A stretch of 64,000 bases of DNA from Coffea arabica (Eukaryota > Streptophyta > Magnoliopsida > Gentianales > Rubiaceae), in contig NC_092312.1 of assembly GCF_036785885.1 (NCBI RefSeq), forward strand, positions 26,650,001-26,714,000. The letters run 5' to 3'. The notes beneath the pieces were generated by a model that was not told where the DNA came from, did not search any database, and worked only from the letters and a program-made list of their open reading frames with translations. The position numbers and the translations under genes are program-made. Shown here piece by piece: positions 1 to 18,025 of this stretch (position 1 is its first letter; each line of letters starts with the position of its first letter).

Positions 1-1590
1 AAATCTGACCTTTTGGAACTCACAAATGAACAGTTGAATCACTATACAGCCGGATTTAGCGAAGAAAATTTTTTGGGTCAAACAATGTTTGGTATGTTAT
101 TTCGAGGCAAGATCATCAATGTCCCAGAGGTAGGACAGACAAAGGAGGTGATTGTGAAGATATGGAAGAACCAAAAAAGTTTGTACATCGATGGAATTGA
201 TAAGTGCTCCAGATTGAAGGTTTGTTTCCTGATATCCTGTTGTTGTCCATTTAGTCTTTGCAGCCCTTTTTTTTCGAGCTTCCTCTGCATTTCCCATTTT
301 TCTGTAATTGGAAAAATTCATTTTTTGGATGTAGGACGAAGTACGTGTCTTGCAGCAGCCAAGAATGAGGAGTCATCCCAATTTGGTGAATTTGATAGGG
401 TATAGTGACCAGGAAGAGCCTCTGGGAGTTGTTTACGACCTGAATCCGCGGGATATACTGCAAAATCTGCTGGTTCAAGGTACTTACTGATCCAGTGTTA
501 GAGATGATTTGCTGGTTCCGTTAACTTAAATTCCCTCCCATAGAAATTGGCATCTCTTTCATACAAAATGTATATGAGCTAGTGTTCCAAATTTATTTTT
601 TCTGACTTGTTTCTTTAGCTTCCAAAACGTCTTAACTGTTGTTGAGGTAGAAGAAGTAAACTGTTTGGGATTGCAGCTGCCCTCCCCCCATCTTAATGAC
701 TTTGTTATTCCAGATGACTTCGGTTGGCTACAAAGAATTAAGGTTGCTCTAGGATTTGCTCGCTTGCTAGAGTTTTTGACCGACAATGGTGCAGAATATT
801 TGGTTCGTAAGATTGATGCGACCCAAGTAATGATTGATCAGGTTCTTATTTGTGTGTCTGTTGTGCAATATTTGTTGTGCTTTCACATTTTTTATGCATG
901 TTTCTCAAACTTTCACCGTTATCGTTCATCATTTGGTGTTAGGACTATAACCCCCTGCTATTTGAATTTGTACCACTGAGTGATGGTGTTGTGAGTGATA
1001 TGTCTAGTTTGTGGAAAAGGAGGCTAAGGGGAGCTGTTCTTAGACAATCGTCTAATGCTGGTACGCAAACCCTGTTCTGAGGATTGTTTCTGACGAATTG
1101 ACTAGTTAAATACGTTATCTTCATTTTGGTTACAAGTCTCATCTCGTCCTGCTGCCGAATGCTTGCCAATTCAATCCACTGAAATAAAATGTTTCTTGTC
1201 TTCCTTTCCGAAATTCCCTGGAATTGCTTGACAGGTTCAGAGACGTGTCTAGATTGTGATGTCTATGGATATGGTGTTATACTTGTGAGTTTAATAGCCA
1301 AAAGAGTTGCAGACAAGGAAAGGCCAGGCGAGACTTCAGTGGATCTCTGGGCTCGGGAAGCTTATATGCCAAAGAAGTCATTCCTCACTAGAAAGCCACA
1401 AGGTTCACTTGTTAATGCAACCTTTGAGAATGATCCTAATTTTGATAAGCGGGACGGACCAAAAATTACAGATCTAGCAATGCGCTGTATTCAATGGGAC
1501 AAACCGCCAAACATGAAGGAAGTTGTTCAGCGTTTGGAGGGTTTACACGTTGCGAAAGATCATAGTGAGGCGCTTGCTTTTAACAGTTGA
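1..1590 (+). CDS. kinase-like protein lacking catalytic motifs, 3' part (5' end outside window)
   Basis: Exons 1-219, 335-479, 714-841, 943-1060 and 1235-1590 join in phase with GT/AG borders and give 321 residues plus stop. The first exon is open to the left edge, so the start lies upstream. Kinase subdomains can be followed in order: the beta-3 lysine (VIVKIW), the alpha-C glutamate (DEVRVLQQ), the plant RLK/RLCK signature HPNLVNLIGY, the alpha-E stretch (RIKVALGFARLLEFL) and DVYGYGVIL of subdomain IX. The HRDxK loop is replaced by VRKIDATQ and DFG by EFV, so phosphotransfer is unlikely. It resembles receptor-like cytoplasmic kinases and is best read as a pseudokinase, probably a scaffold or receptor partner (inference). 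All five exons stay open, which argues against a dead gene. Confidence 0.72.
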
Positions 1591-4500
1591 ATTTCTGAAT
1601 GATTGGGTTAAAGCTATAGCAAAGATTCAGGTTCTTGATCAGATGAACTTTAATCTCTTACCAAATGTTATCAAAATGTGATTACTTTTTATACACCATC
1701 AATGTAAATTTTTTTTTATATACATATACAAGTAGGTTTAGATGAATATCACATCATTTACTGTTCAAATTTTAATCTTCTAAAAGCCTTTTGAGTATCT
1801 AAAGTAGCTCACTTCTTCACTAGACTAATTGCATGCTTTGTGTGAGCACCGAGTCAGTTAAACTCTTTAAAGTCATCCTTCAACAAGCTATTACTCGAAT
1901 TGGCTCCACTTTTTTTTTTTGTTAAGCATATAGAAAAATCACTTAAATTTGCTCTATTTCCGATTTCAATATTCGAAAATGAAGTTTAAATTACTAGATA
2001 TTTGATCTCATTTCGCTTATAATACATTAAAGCGAATAATTAACTAAAAGATTTCCACTTTATGATAACAAACACCTGGCCAATTATGAGTTTCTTTTAG
2101 GTTGATAGCATTTTCTAATAATTGTTAAAACTTTATACCGGTATTTTGTAGTTTTAAATGTGCACCTTTATGTATTCTGTATGGTTCGCTGGTAACTGTA
2201 TTAAAGTTTTGGACAAAATAAAAAATAGAGATTAGGAAGAAGCGATATACAAAGTATATCTTAAGAATACAAGTATTAAAACATAAACAAAAAGTATATA
2301 AATTATAAAATGCTTATATTTGTAAGGTGAGCAAAAATTGGAAAGGCTAATCTATCGAAGGTAACCATACAATTTAGGGATGTCAATCTTCATCAATGGT
2401 CTAATATTAATGCAAAGAATGAGGACATAAGCCATAATGAATGTAGACATTGAGATAATGAATGTGGACACGATATAGACATTAACAATCGTAGCGGTTG
2501 AGAATGATTTCATAAATTAATTAAATTAAGAGATTTTCTAACAAGTGTTCATTGGACATCCACTAATATGGATGAAAAACAACTTGCTTAACGAATGCAT
2601 TAATTATTTCATATTTTGGAAAGCTATTTTATGGGATTCACATGCTAAATGACACGTCTAACATTTTTCCTAAAAATAAACCTAGTAAACCGAGGGCATA
2701 TAATTTGTTTAATTAAGAAAATTAGAATATCATGTATGATTTGCTTGTTTTGCCATTTTTATTGAATTTATTATTTATATTTTGAAATTTTATTTTTCTA
2801 CAAGTCTTTAAAATTTATTACTCTATGCCTTCTTTTAAAATAAATTGTACTTTTCCTTTCAATTTGTCATTTTATGAGGATAAAGAGTTCTACGTTTGTA
2901 ATGGTCTTTTGTTTTTTGGTTTTGTAAGGCTTAATGCTCTTGTTTTATTTCGGTTTAGAATTTGGAAACCTACCATCTGTTTGTAGTAAAAAGAAATTTA
3001 GGAAGTATAAAAATAAGTCACTTTAGGAACTTTGACAATCTACTACATATTTTAAACAAAAAAAAGAGAAAAATATAAGTCACTGTAGGAACTTAAACAG
3101 TATACCGCATCTTTTAGACCAAAAAAAAAAAGAAAAATAGTAGCACAAAGTTAACCACACATTTTTTTTAAATGTAAGTAAAAGATTTCGAATTCAAGAT
3201 CTCTTATTTACACTCCGTCTCTCCGAGCCATCCAACCCATCCCTCTCCTCTAAGTTAGCCACACTTTTGTTCTTAGTTTTATGAAAATGCTTTACGAGAA
3301 AAATTATTAGATTTCTGAACTCATATTGAAAAAAGAGATAAATAAACCAAAAAAAAAAAAAAAGAAGGGATGAAGTTGAAGTTCAAATAGTCATAGAACT
3401 TTCACCCCACCTTTGTTGGTTTATTTGAAATGATCAAGTTTTCTCTCTAAGTTCTTCACCCTTCTAATTTCTTTTATCATAGTAATTAAAGAAGAAAAAT
3501 TAACTCGTCTCTTGGGTTTGACCCCTAGAATACTCCAGACGATTCTATTACTACGATCGACCCTATATACTTGTAGGAAAGTGTGATTAGAATATCAAAA
3601 GGTAAGGAATAGGGATGATGAAAGAGTGCAATTGAGTGAGGGGGAAAATAAACTTAATTGGCACCATCTTTTTCCACCACAAAAAGTTAGTTTTGGTATT
3701 GAAAAAGTCCTATGAAATCCTGATAAATAGTATGGGCTTTATAGACATTTTGATATAAAAGGTGTGGATTTAGACTAGAGGGTGTGGCTTTAGCTACACC
3801 CTTAAAATTATAGACTTGTTTGAAAAATAATACCAAACTTTAAGACAACATTTAAAAAACACGAAATATTTGAGGTACATTAATAATTTTTAATAACTTA
3901 CGGGTCAAAACATAATATTGAAAATGCTTTGACCCCACATCACACTTTCCCATTTCTTCCTCTACTCCTGACGCATTCCACAGAGCACAACTACTAGATT
4001 TTCATCTTCCTCTTCCGCCAAACACATTCCATTCTGCAGTTCCTTTCTTCTTCTTCTTCTTCGTTTTTAAATGTTATTTTCATTCTTATTTTATTAGTTG
4101 TTTATTCTCAAACTCATGAAATATCAAGTTTTTATCTGTTTTCTTCATACTTTTTCTTCTCCACTCCCTTTTTTGCATTTTTTGGTCTATTTTTCTTTTG
4201 AATACAAGATCTAAGATTAGATTTTGTTTAAAAAAGAAAGGTTAAAGTATTGATTTGATGGTTGAATTGAAATGAAAGAGTGAAAATGGAATTGCAAAGA
4301 AGAGGAGAGCTCACAAGGATTTGGAGTTAGAGGTAAGGAAGAAAAAAAGATTCAACAAAAAGGAAAAATAAGAAAACTTGATTTTTACCGGTTCTTTCAA
4401 TTTCTGGTCAAACCCGATTTTTTATCTGATTTGATCGAGTTTCTACCAACCCGAGTTTTTAAGATAACTGGGACCGAGCACTTCATCGATTTCCGATTCG

Positions 4501-4960
4501 ATCGGTTGGACAAGCAGTTCCGTCCAAGTTTAAAAACTTGGCTTTCAAGAGAATTGCCAACCGACATGCCAAAATGCACAAGGCCTTTATGATCATGGGC
4601 AAATGCTTACCCTAGCGTTATTGCTTAAAGAAGAATATGCTGGCAATCATCTCCAGTTGATTATGCTACGGCCTTTGCATCACACAGTCGAAACAATTTA
4701 TACTTAAGGGAAAAAAAGATCTATGCATTCCGATATTTATTTCCCGAAGCAGTTAATTTTCACAGCGAAACCATTGGAAAAACCACAAGTTAATTTTCAC
4801 GATTAAACCCCTGGATCAAGTTAACAACCAACAGTAGTGTTGGCGTTTCTCGTTCCCCTTTATATTGCTCTCCTAAAATGCTCATGGCTATATGGACCTC
4901 TAGAGGGAAATAAAACATTTACATCTACCATGCTGAAAATCTGAAAAAATCACCATAAAA
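1591..4960. other. AT-rich intergenic stretch
   Basis: No convincing exon on either strand. It contains A and T runs, a CTT run near 4043-4062 and short open frames of poor composition. I see no transposon ends I can define. Confidence 0.6.
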
Positions 4961-5545
4961 GTGGTTGCCCATACACTCTGCGCTGCGCGGTCTACCACAA
5001 TCGGGTTTAGAGAGTGGACTTGGACGAAGTCTGGGTTTCCTGCCGGTCAAGCTGTCTTCTTGGTGCTGTCTCCTCCCAGTTTCTACGAACCTTGGGCAGA
5101 CGTTTATAAGGTGTTAACGAACTTTTCTTTGGTCTCTCATTCTTGCGGAGTGGATGAGTATAATTTTTCTCTTAGTAGAAAAAAATTCAGATGTATTCAA
5201 CTCTAGTTATCATTACGTGTTAAATTATACCTTCAATTTTTTCAGATCAGTCATCCATGCAATCTTTGCATCGATTATCGAATTTCGACAAACGACTTTT
5301 ATGAAAAGGGCTCGTCCTGGTCAACTCACTGTTGACGAATGGATGAGCATAATGGCAGTGCCATTGGGGCTAGAGATCCCGCGTGTTGACTCCCTATTTA
5401 CGTTGACCTAGAAAGTTACACAGAAAACGTAGACTCCATGGCTGCCTTGACCAAGCAGGTTCTCCCGGCAAAGGTTAGTAGGTTACACAGAAACTGTTGA
5501 CTTCATGTCTTCCTTGATCAGGCAGGTTCCAGGCATAATGTTAAA
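4961..5545 (+). pseudogene. unrecognised broken gene fragment
   Basis: Two blocks of coding-like composition, richer in GC than the flanks, sit about 100 bp apart. Block 1, 4961-5110, encodes WTWTKSGFPAGQAV and PPSFYEPWADVYK before a plausible donor at 5110. Block 2, about 5245-5411, includes RARPGQLTVDEWMSIMAVPL. A frame change near 5400 is needed to continue into ENVDSMAALTKQV (about 5413-5480). A diverged second copy of that last piece follows at 5483-5530, about 70 bp downstream. I do not recognise the family. The frame change, the stops and the partial tandem copy suggest a decayed gene. Confidence 0.35.
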
Positions 5546-5922
5546 GTATGACAGTACGATACCGTTTAATTAGTTCACAGGTGCTCCAATTCCATTTAAA
5601 AATCTGTTCTAATATTTGGAGTTTGGAGTTTGATCTTTAGTTTCATCTACTATAAGTGTGTTATAGGTATTCTGTGGAAGCGAATCAAAATTTGTCATGT
5701 AAGTAATTTGTACATTTTGTCGTTCTTGTACTTATTCTTCAACCCATTATTGATTTTTTGTACTCTCGACCTTAAATTTTTTGACACAAAATATTTTGCC
5801 CTTCAAAAAAATTACCTATTGACTCTTGTGTCATCCTGAGATCTTAGACCAGACAAGCTGACAGAAAATTGCTCTATTTTTCCACGCTGCGGGCGCTTTC
5901 ATGATGTCCCCTTACCATAGAC

Positions 5923-6155
5923 CAGGGGCGGAGGGAAGGGGGGGCCAGGGGGGCAACCGCCCCCCTCCAATTGTTATACAAAAATTTTTAAGTAAAAAAA
6001 ATATTTCTTATATTGTTTTGTCCCCCAAAATATTGATAAAAATTTTCACTTTGCCCCCTCCTAAGGACCCAAATAATAATATTTGAAAGTTATTTGGATT
6101 TTATCTAAATAACAGAGACTCGCCTCCCTAATTGCAATTCCTAACTCCGCCACTG
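5923..6155. mobile_element. hAT-type MITE (233 bp) with 8-bp target duplication
   Basis: The ends are inverted: CAGGGGCGGAG at the left, and the complement of CAGTGGCGGAG at the right. Flanking 8-mers ccatagac (5915-5922) and ccatggac (6156-6163) match at 7 of 8 positions. Eight-bp duplications and CAG-starting ends fit the hAT superfamily. There is no transposase, so it is non-autonomous. Confidence 0.75.
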
Positions 6156-6163
6156 CCATGGAC

Positions 6164-6652
6164 ACGCATTGATTGACAATAGTCTTCGTGACGATCTCGT
6201 ACCCAACGAACTAGTCATCATATCAAATTTGGAATACATCTTCAACCACGATTGCTTAGTGGTCACAAAAAGTGTTCAAACTAATTTATTTATTTTAAAA
6301 AGATTGAAATTGGATTTAACTTTGAGTCGTTTATTTATCATGTCAAATTTAATTAAAAATTTTATCAAGCTGACCTTGAATGAACCGTGACTAACTCAAA
6401 TTTTTTACATAAAAATTTTGGAATTATGCTAATTGCGTCAAAATTGAGCTTAGTTTGAAAGTTTCAATGCACACAAAATATTCCTGTTTGGCTTAATCAG
6501 TTGCCGTAATAAGTGCGAACGAAGTCTTGGCTAACGAGTTCAATTCAAGTATAAATTTGATTAACTCTTTTTTCATCCCTAATCCAAGTTTAATAAGTAA
6601 ATTGTAACCAAATTAATGATGACCCCGGTAGAAAATCCAAGAGTACTACAAC
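6164..6652. other. intergenic, nothing recognised
   Basis: AT-rich sequence with only short open frames. No element ends or exon signals I would defend. Confidence 0.5.
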
Positions 6653-6654
6653 TA

Positions 6655-7133
6655 CTCTCTTCATCCCACTTTGATAGTTCTGTTTTCCCTTTTTATCTGT
6701 CCCAAATTATAGTCCACTTTTCAATTGAAAAATGTCGTCACCTTTTAATTTCTCTAAAATACCCTTATTCAAAGCAGGTTGTTATATATTAGTATAAATT
6801 ATCTTATTTAATATAGATTGTTAACCTACTCCATTTAATACATTTAGATTTTCCGAAACATATTGATATATGAAAAGCCAGCTTTGTTATTCTTTCAAGC
6901 CAAGATGTGAAATAATATAAAATGAGAATTGATTATTTCTTGATCATCAATTTAAGTTCTCATAAACCATCAATTCAAGTTTCCATGAATAATTAATATA
7001 AAGTTGTACTCTATTTAATGTAAGGGTATTGTAGAAAAATAGCAACCTAAATTTATTATTCCAACAAAATTAACTACTTTTTCTTAAACTGTGTGAAAAA
7101 ATAACTAGGACTATCAAAATGGGACAGAGGGAG
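6655..7133. mobile_element. Stowaway-like (Tc1/mariner) MITE, 479 bp
   Basis: The right end, read inward, is CTCCCTCTGTCCCATTTTGA. The left end is CTCTCTTCATCCCACTTTGA. Both resemble the Stowaway CTCCCTCCGTCCC terminus and pair over about 25 bp. TA dinucleotides flank it at 6653-6654 and 7134-7135, as expected for this superfamily. It ends about 250 bp upstream of the beta-glucosidase TATA box, so it forms part of that promoter region. Confidence 0.75.
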
Positions 7134-7380
7134 TAATAAATAAAATTGCGTAACTGCAGTTAATTTGATCCCTGCCAGATGATAAATTAGAAGCTGTATT
7201 CAATCGGAATTTCGTGAAAAGTAGCTTAGTTGCACGCGTAATAGGAACAAATCCCAAAACCCAAGTCAGCCAAAGTGGACAAATACATTTTTCTTGAAAT
7301 AAGTTATAAACCACATTATTGTGTTTCTCACGCACTAACAATTTTCTTGAAAGCACTTCACCGACTAGAAGCCATGGCAC

Positions 7381-7388
7381 TATATAAA
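7381..7388 (+). promoter_or_regulatory. TATA box of the beta-glucosidase gene
   Basis: TATATAAA lies 55 bp before the ATG at 7436. A start of transcription about 30 bp downstream would fall near 7412, after the in-frame ATG at 7409. This supports the ATG at 7436 as the initiator. Confidence 0.6.
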
Positions 7389-7435
7389 TCAAGGTTGGGA
7401 GGCCTTTGATGCCTCATAACCAAAAGCAACAAGCA

Positions 7436-13845
<6,410 letters not shown>

Positions 13846-14835
13846 CCTTTCTTGCTTTAAGGGAACTGAATTGCAACGACAATGCTGTATTTGCTCCTAT
13901 AACTTTTTGTTACCACTCAATTTATTTATGATTCAACATGTATAATCGCAACTTTATATAAAAAAAAGTTTTGCTGATAAGAAAATTGGTCAGGCGACCG
14001 TGAGATTCCTGATTCGACTTTCAAGCCCTCTCTTTTTCTCCTTCTCCTTGCAAGGTTTTGGAGTTTTCTTTGGACCAAAAAATAAAAAATAAACAAGCTG
14101 TGGCTCGCGCATGATTAACAATGCTGTTGTAATATCATACTTCCTTTTTAATTAGTTACCGAGATAATTTGTTTTTTTATCTGTATTTGGCTAAAGGATA
14201 ATCAATATGATTAATTAGTAAATTAGCACATTTTTGTGAACATAGGCATCTCAAATTAATGAACAAAGTGCTAAAGGATAATTAAGGTGTTTGTCATCAA
14301 ACACCAAGTTCTAATTGTCCAAAAGAGGAAGGGATTACAAAATATGCCTCTCATCTAGGAGGCATGCGTGAACTTGTGAACCAATTAAAGTGTTTTAGTT
14401 GCAGCGCCTTGGTTTCTTTGAAGCCAAAAACGCAAAAGCATGTCTTAATGATGAATGAGCTTATAATCTAATAATTAATTGGAACGATTTGGATTGCATC
14501 TTTTAATTTAGAAGAACTTTCAGAAAAATAATACTGTAACACTTTTTGGAATCTAATGATTGAGAGATGTAAGATAGAGAATTATAAATAAATAAATAAA
14601 AAGTTGGAAAACATTGAAATTATTCCAAAACATAGCTGCAGAAATCTATGCTAACCATTGGGGTGCTCAATGGCCAAAGAAGGGTTCTTAGAATTATCTT
14701 CACTGCCAGATTCAGATTTGATTGTCATGCCCAGTAATTAGATGTAGTCAAGGGCATGGGAAGGGTAGGTGGATTAAAAGGAACCAAAAAAAAAAAAAAA
14801 AAAAAATCTATACTGACCTCATCTAACTCAGACAT
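13846..14835. other. beta-glucosidase 3' flank
   Basis: AT-rich sequence. No exon or element ends recognised before the element at 14836. Confidence 0.5.
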
Positions 14836-15400
14836 AGAGCTGTTAAACGAACCGAGCTGTTCGTTAGCTCGGTTCGTTTCGGCTCGTTCGTGTTCGTTAA
14901 AGGCTCGTTCGAAAGCCTTAAACGAACGAACACGAACGAATTTTTGTGTTCGTTTAATAATCGAGCGAACACGAACATGTTCGCGAATTTTAACGAGCGT
15001 TCGCGAACAAATTTGTACTTGTCTTATGTCTGAATTTTTATATTTGAAGGACAAATTACTTTGTTTTATTTGTTATTTTTATGTTAATATTGCTTATGCA
15101 GTTATTGAATAATGGAATTTAGTCATTTAGTATTTTAATTATTTTTTAGGATGATTAATGATTTGTGTGGCATATTTAAGGCCTAGAATAGTCTGGATTC
15201 GAACTTTTTGAGCGTGTTCGCGAACGGCTCATTTATGTTAAACGAGCCGAACACGAACACGAACTTTACTTAACGAGCCGAACACGAACACAGGTTTAGA
15301 GTTCGAAAGTTAACGAACGAACACGAACGGAGTTCGAGTCGCTTAACGAACAGAGCTCAAACATGAGATACTCGGTTCGTTTCGGTTCGTTTACAGCTCT
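14836..15400. mobile_element. 565-bp non-autonomous DNA element with perfect 10-bp target duplication
   Basis: The left end is AGAGCTGTTAAACGAACCGA. The right end, read inward, is AGAGCTGTAAACGAACCGAA. The 10-mer actcagacat abuts both ends (14826-14835 and 15401-15410). Inside, both subterminal regions hold many direct and inverted copies of GTTCG-type words, for example TTCGCGAA and CGAACACGAAC, while the centre (about 15010-15180) is plain AT-rich DNA. The duplication length fits a Mutator-like element. No transposase is encoded. Confidence 0.82.
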
Positions 15401-15723
15401 ACTCAGACATTGCCAACCCAATTAAACTTACTTACTTCGACGTTAAGAGAGGTCAAAATTCAGATTTTAGTAAGATAATTGTTTTTAATAGTTAAATTAA
15501 ACCTACCTGTGCCATATGGCTCTACAGCTAGCCTACTTCCAAAGATACGTGACCCTCACGACTTCCAAACTCTTCTACCGTATCTTCCCAATTAATTTAC
15601 TCCTCTCGTCAAATTACTTGTTGGACTCAAAGTAAACGTGGCAATTGTCTAACTGTCCTTCAGTCCAGCTGCCCACGTTTTCTATTATGTCCCACACGCT
15701 TTTACCACTCCCCTTACAACTAC

Positions 15724-15729
15724 TATAAA
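15724..15729 (+). promoter_or_regulatory. TATA box of the AG-peptide gene
   Basis: TATAAA about 60 bp before the first ATG at 15786. Two ACGT-core words (aacgtgg near 15635 and ccacgtt near 15673) lie upstream and could be G-box or ABRE-like sites; this is inference. Confidence 0.55.
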
Positions 15730-15785
15730 CACACCCCTCAGCAGCAATCATTATCTCTAATCACAAAACACAATCATTTTGTTTG

Positions 15786-16019
15786 ATGCCCTGTCTCAAT
15801 TCTTCCCTGATGGCTCAGATGTGTGGTGCATCATCAATGAAGGCATCGGCTATGCTTCTTGTTCTTGCAATGCTTAGCTCCACCATGGTGGCTCAAGAAT
15901 TTGCTCCTGCACCAGCCCCTGAACCTGCCTCAGGATCATTCTCCTTGGCATCTTCAGGAGCAATTTTGTGCTGTTCATTGATGCTGTCTCTACTGGCTCT
16001 CATCAAGAACCAGATGTGA
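15786..16019 (+). CDS. arabinogalactan peptide (AG-peptide), GPI-anchored cell-surface proteoglycan
   Basis: Single exon of 77 codons from the first ATG; 15810 and 15837 are alternative starts, the last giving a typical AG-peptide signal (KASAMLLVLAMLSSTMVAQ). The mature part is very short, QEFAPAPAPEPASGS, with alternating Ala-Pro that plants hydroxylate and decorate with arabinogalactan. A hydrophobic tail (AILCCSLMLSLLALI) after small residues SGS/SSG fits a GPI-anchor signal. This signal, AP core and GPI tail plan matches the AG-peptide class. The family acts at the plasma membrane and cell wall in growth and signalling. It faces the makorin gene tail to tail. Confidence 0.82.
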   Translation: MPCLNSSLMAQMCGASSMKASAMLLVLAMLSSTMVAQEFAPAPAPEPASGSFSLASSGAILCCSLMLSLLALIKNQM

Positions 16020-16177
16020 TTCTTGAGATTTCTTTCCAATAAGCATTCCTCCATTGTCACATACATGTACATGTAGAGTTGGGGAGCTGTGTATTGATTT
16101 TTCATGGGAGGGATACTTTTCCTTTTTGTACTGTACCATATTTGAGTATTTCTTGTGTATCTTAGACTAGTGGGATT

Positions 16178-16183
16178 AATAAA
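16178..16183 (+). terminator. polyadenylation signal of the AG-peptide gene
   Basis: AATAAA about 160 bp after the stop codon, followed by a T/G-rich stretch. Confidence 0.5.
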
Positions 16184-16199
16184 AGTTTGAGTTTGTGTT

Positions 16200-18025
16200 C
16201 TTATTTCTCCTGGTAAACGTATACCTATGAAAATTTATATGCATCATCATCTCTAATCAATTTATGCAACATTGTTCAAACTCAGTGGGATTTTATACCG
16301 CGGCCTGGGAAATGCTGTCAACAGTAAAAACTAGGTCCTAAGAACAGTGGCTCAATAAGCGAAATTTCCAAAAGATAATTTTGGAAGGATGAGAGGAAAA
16401 ATATGTATGGAACCCTGCAAAGAATATAACCATCCTAATTATAAGCCACAATTTCTTGCAGTATATTTTATTTACTGAAAATTCACCCATGTTCGCTCAG
16501 CTAAGCTCAAGTGCAGGCACCAAATCAACCAAGGGAACAACCATTCAATGCCACTGTTGACAAAGAATACAGAGTAAACCTGTTACTTTTTTATGAGGGT
16601 GGACAAGCAGGTAAGAAAGCATCCTTTTATCAACGAAAAATATGACTTCCTAAACTCACTGACCATTTATGCTGTAAAAACCAACATATTGCAATGCTTA
16701 ACTTCTGTTCAGGTGTCCAAAATAAAACAGCTTCTCACAGGTATCTTAAATATGAGATGCAATTCACACATAATTACGAATTGTCCTGCCCTGAACCTGA
16801 TAGCTATATCCACCTCAAAGTTGTACACCTGAAAATGAAGGGGTGACAAATTAACCAATCAAGAAAATGCAGGCACTATAAAACAATCTACTACATATAA
16901 ATGCCGAGATATGCTGAATACAAGATGCATTTGGAATTTCAATCCTCAAACCAACCATAGAGAAAGCAATTTGTCTTCAATTTAACCCAGAAACAAGAGA
17001 AAACATAAATTGCGAAAACTCTTCATTAAAACCTATAGCATCAATGTGAAAAAAAAAAAAATTAAGAGTGCTACCACGCTATTTTGAAGTGCTTTACCAG
17101 AATGATAACTAAGCCAAAGAAACCTAAATTTGCTGAAACCATGTGCTCTACATAAGATAAGAGGAAACATAAGAGGAATCCAGCAATAGTCCCAATTCTC
17201 TTATAATGATGCTGAATGACAAATTGTTCACACAATTGCACGTTTCATGGCTTTCGTTTAATTAAACTGTACATTTTATAGAAGAGGAAAAACACAGAGA
17301 AGCCAATTCTTGAGAAAAAATTTTCCAGTACAATTTGTCTTCTTGTTCTGGAAGGATTCAAGTGACTCACCTTTCAAAGGGAAATACAGGGTCCCTCTCC
17401 AAAAAGAACAATACGCATTTACAAATCTGCTACTTGTTCAAAATACCCTGCAAGGCATTATGTTAGATAGACAGGGCATGTTATTACCACTAAGAAATGT
17501 AACAAATGCAGAAATAAGAATCTTGCTGGAAAACTAGGCTACTATAGTAGAGCAGCTAAAAGCCAATGACGTTTACTTCAATTTGGAACCAAACATGTTA
17601 GTCCAACATCAGGTAAAAAGTCCGAAGAATAAATGACTAGGGGAAACTGAGCTTTGAACATCTTTTGAACAGAATAAAGAAAATAAAAGTCCCCAGAATA
17701 AAGAAAAAGGGGCTACTGAGCTTGCAACAACGCTCTGATAAAACAACTAAGGTTGGCAATACAAGTGTCAAAACTTCCCTATTAGACAGTTATCAATTAG
17801 CATATCTGATGTGTGAATGGATATACATTGGGAAATTTTCACAAACACATCTAATTTAAGCATCACATGGCAAAATTGACTACCAATTGCATTACAGAAA
17901 TAGGAAACTGGAAGCAATTAAATAACTAAGCTACAGAAAGAACCCCAAACAAATCTGCAGTCGAGGAATTTTGAGATCAAATCACATAAACAAGCTAAAC
18001 ATACACTGAAAACTCTAAGCATGAT
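16200..18025. other. intergenic region between the convergent AG-peptide and makorin genes
   Basis: No exons recognised on either strand. Part must be the 3' UTR of the longer makorin transcript on the minus strand. Confidence 0.5.

Noticed and set aside
7409..7435. Upstream in-frame ATG for the beta-glucosidase
   Set aside because: It sits about 20 bp from the TATA box, before the expected transcription start, and would put a charged stretch ahead of the signal peptide.
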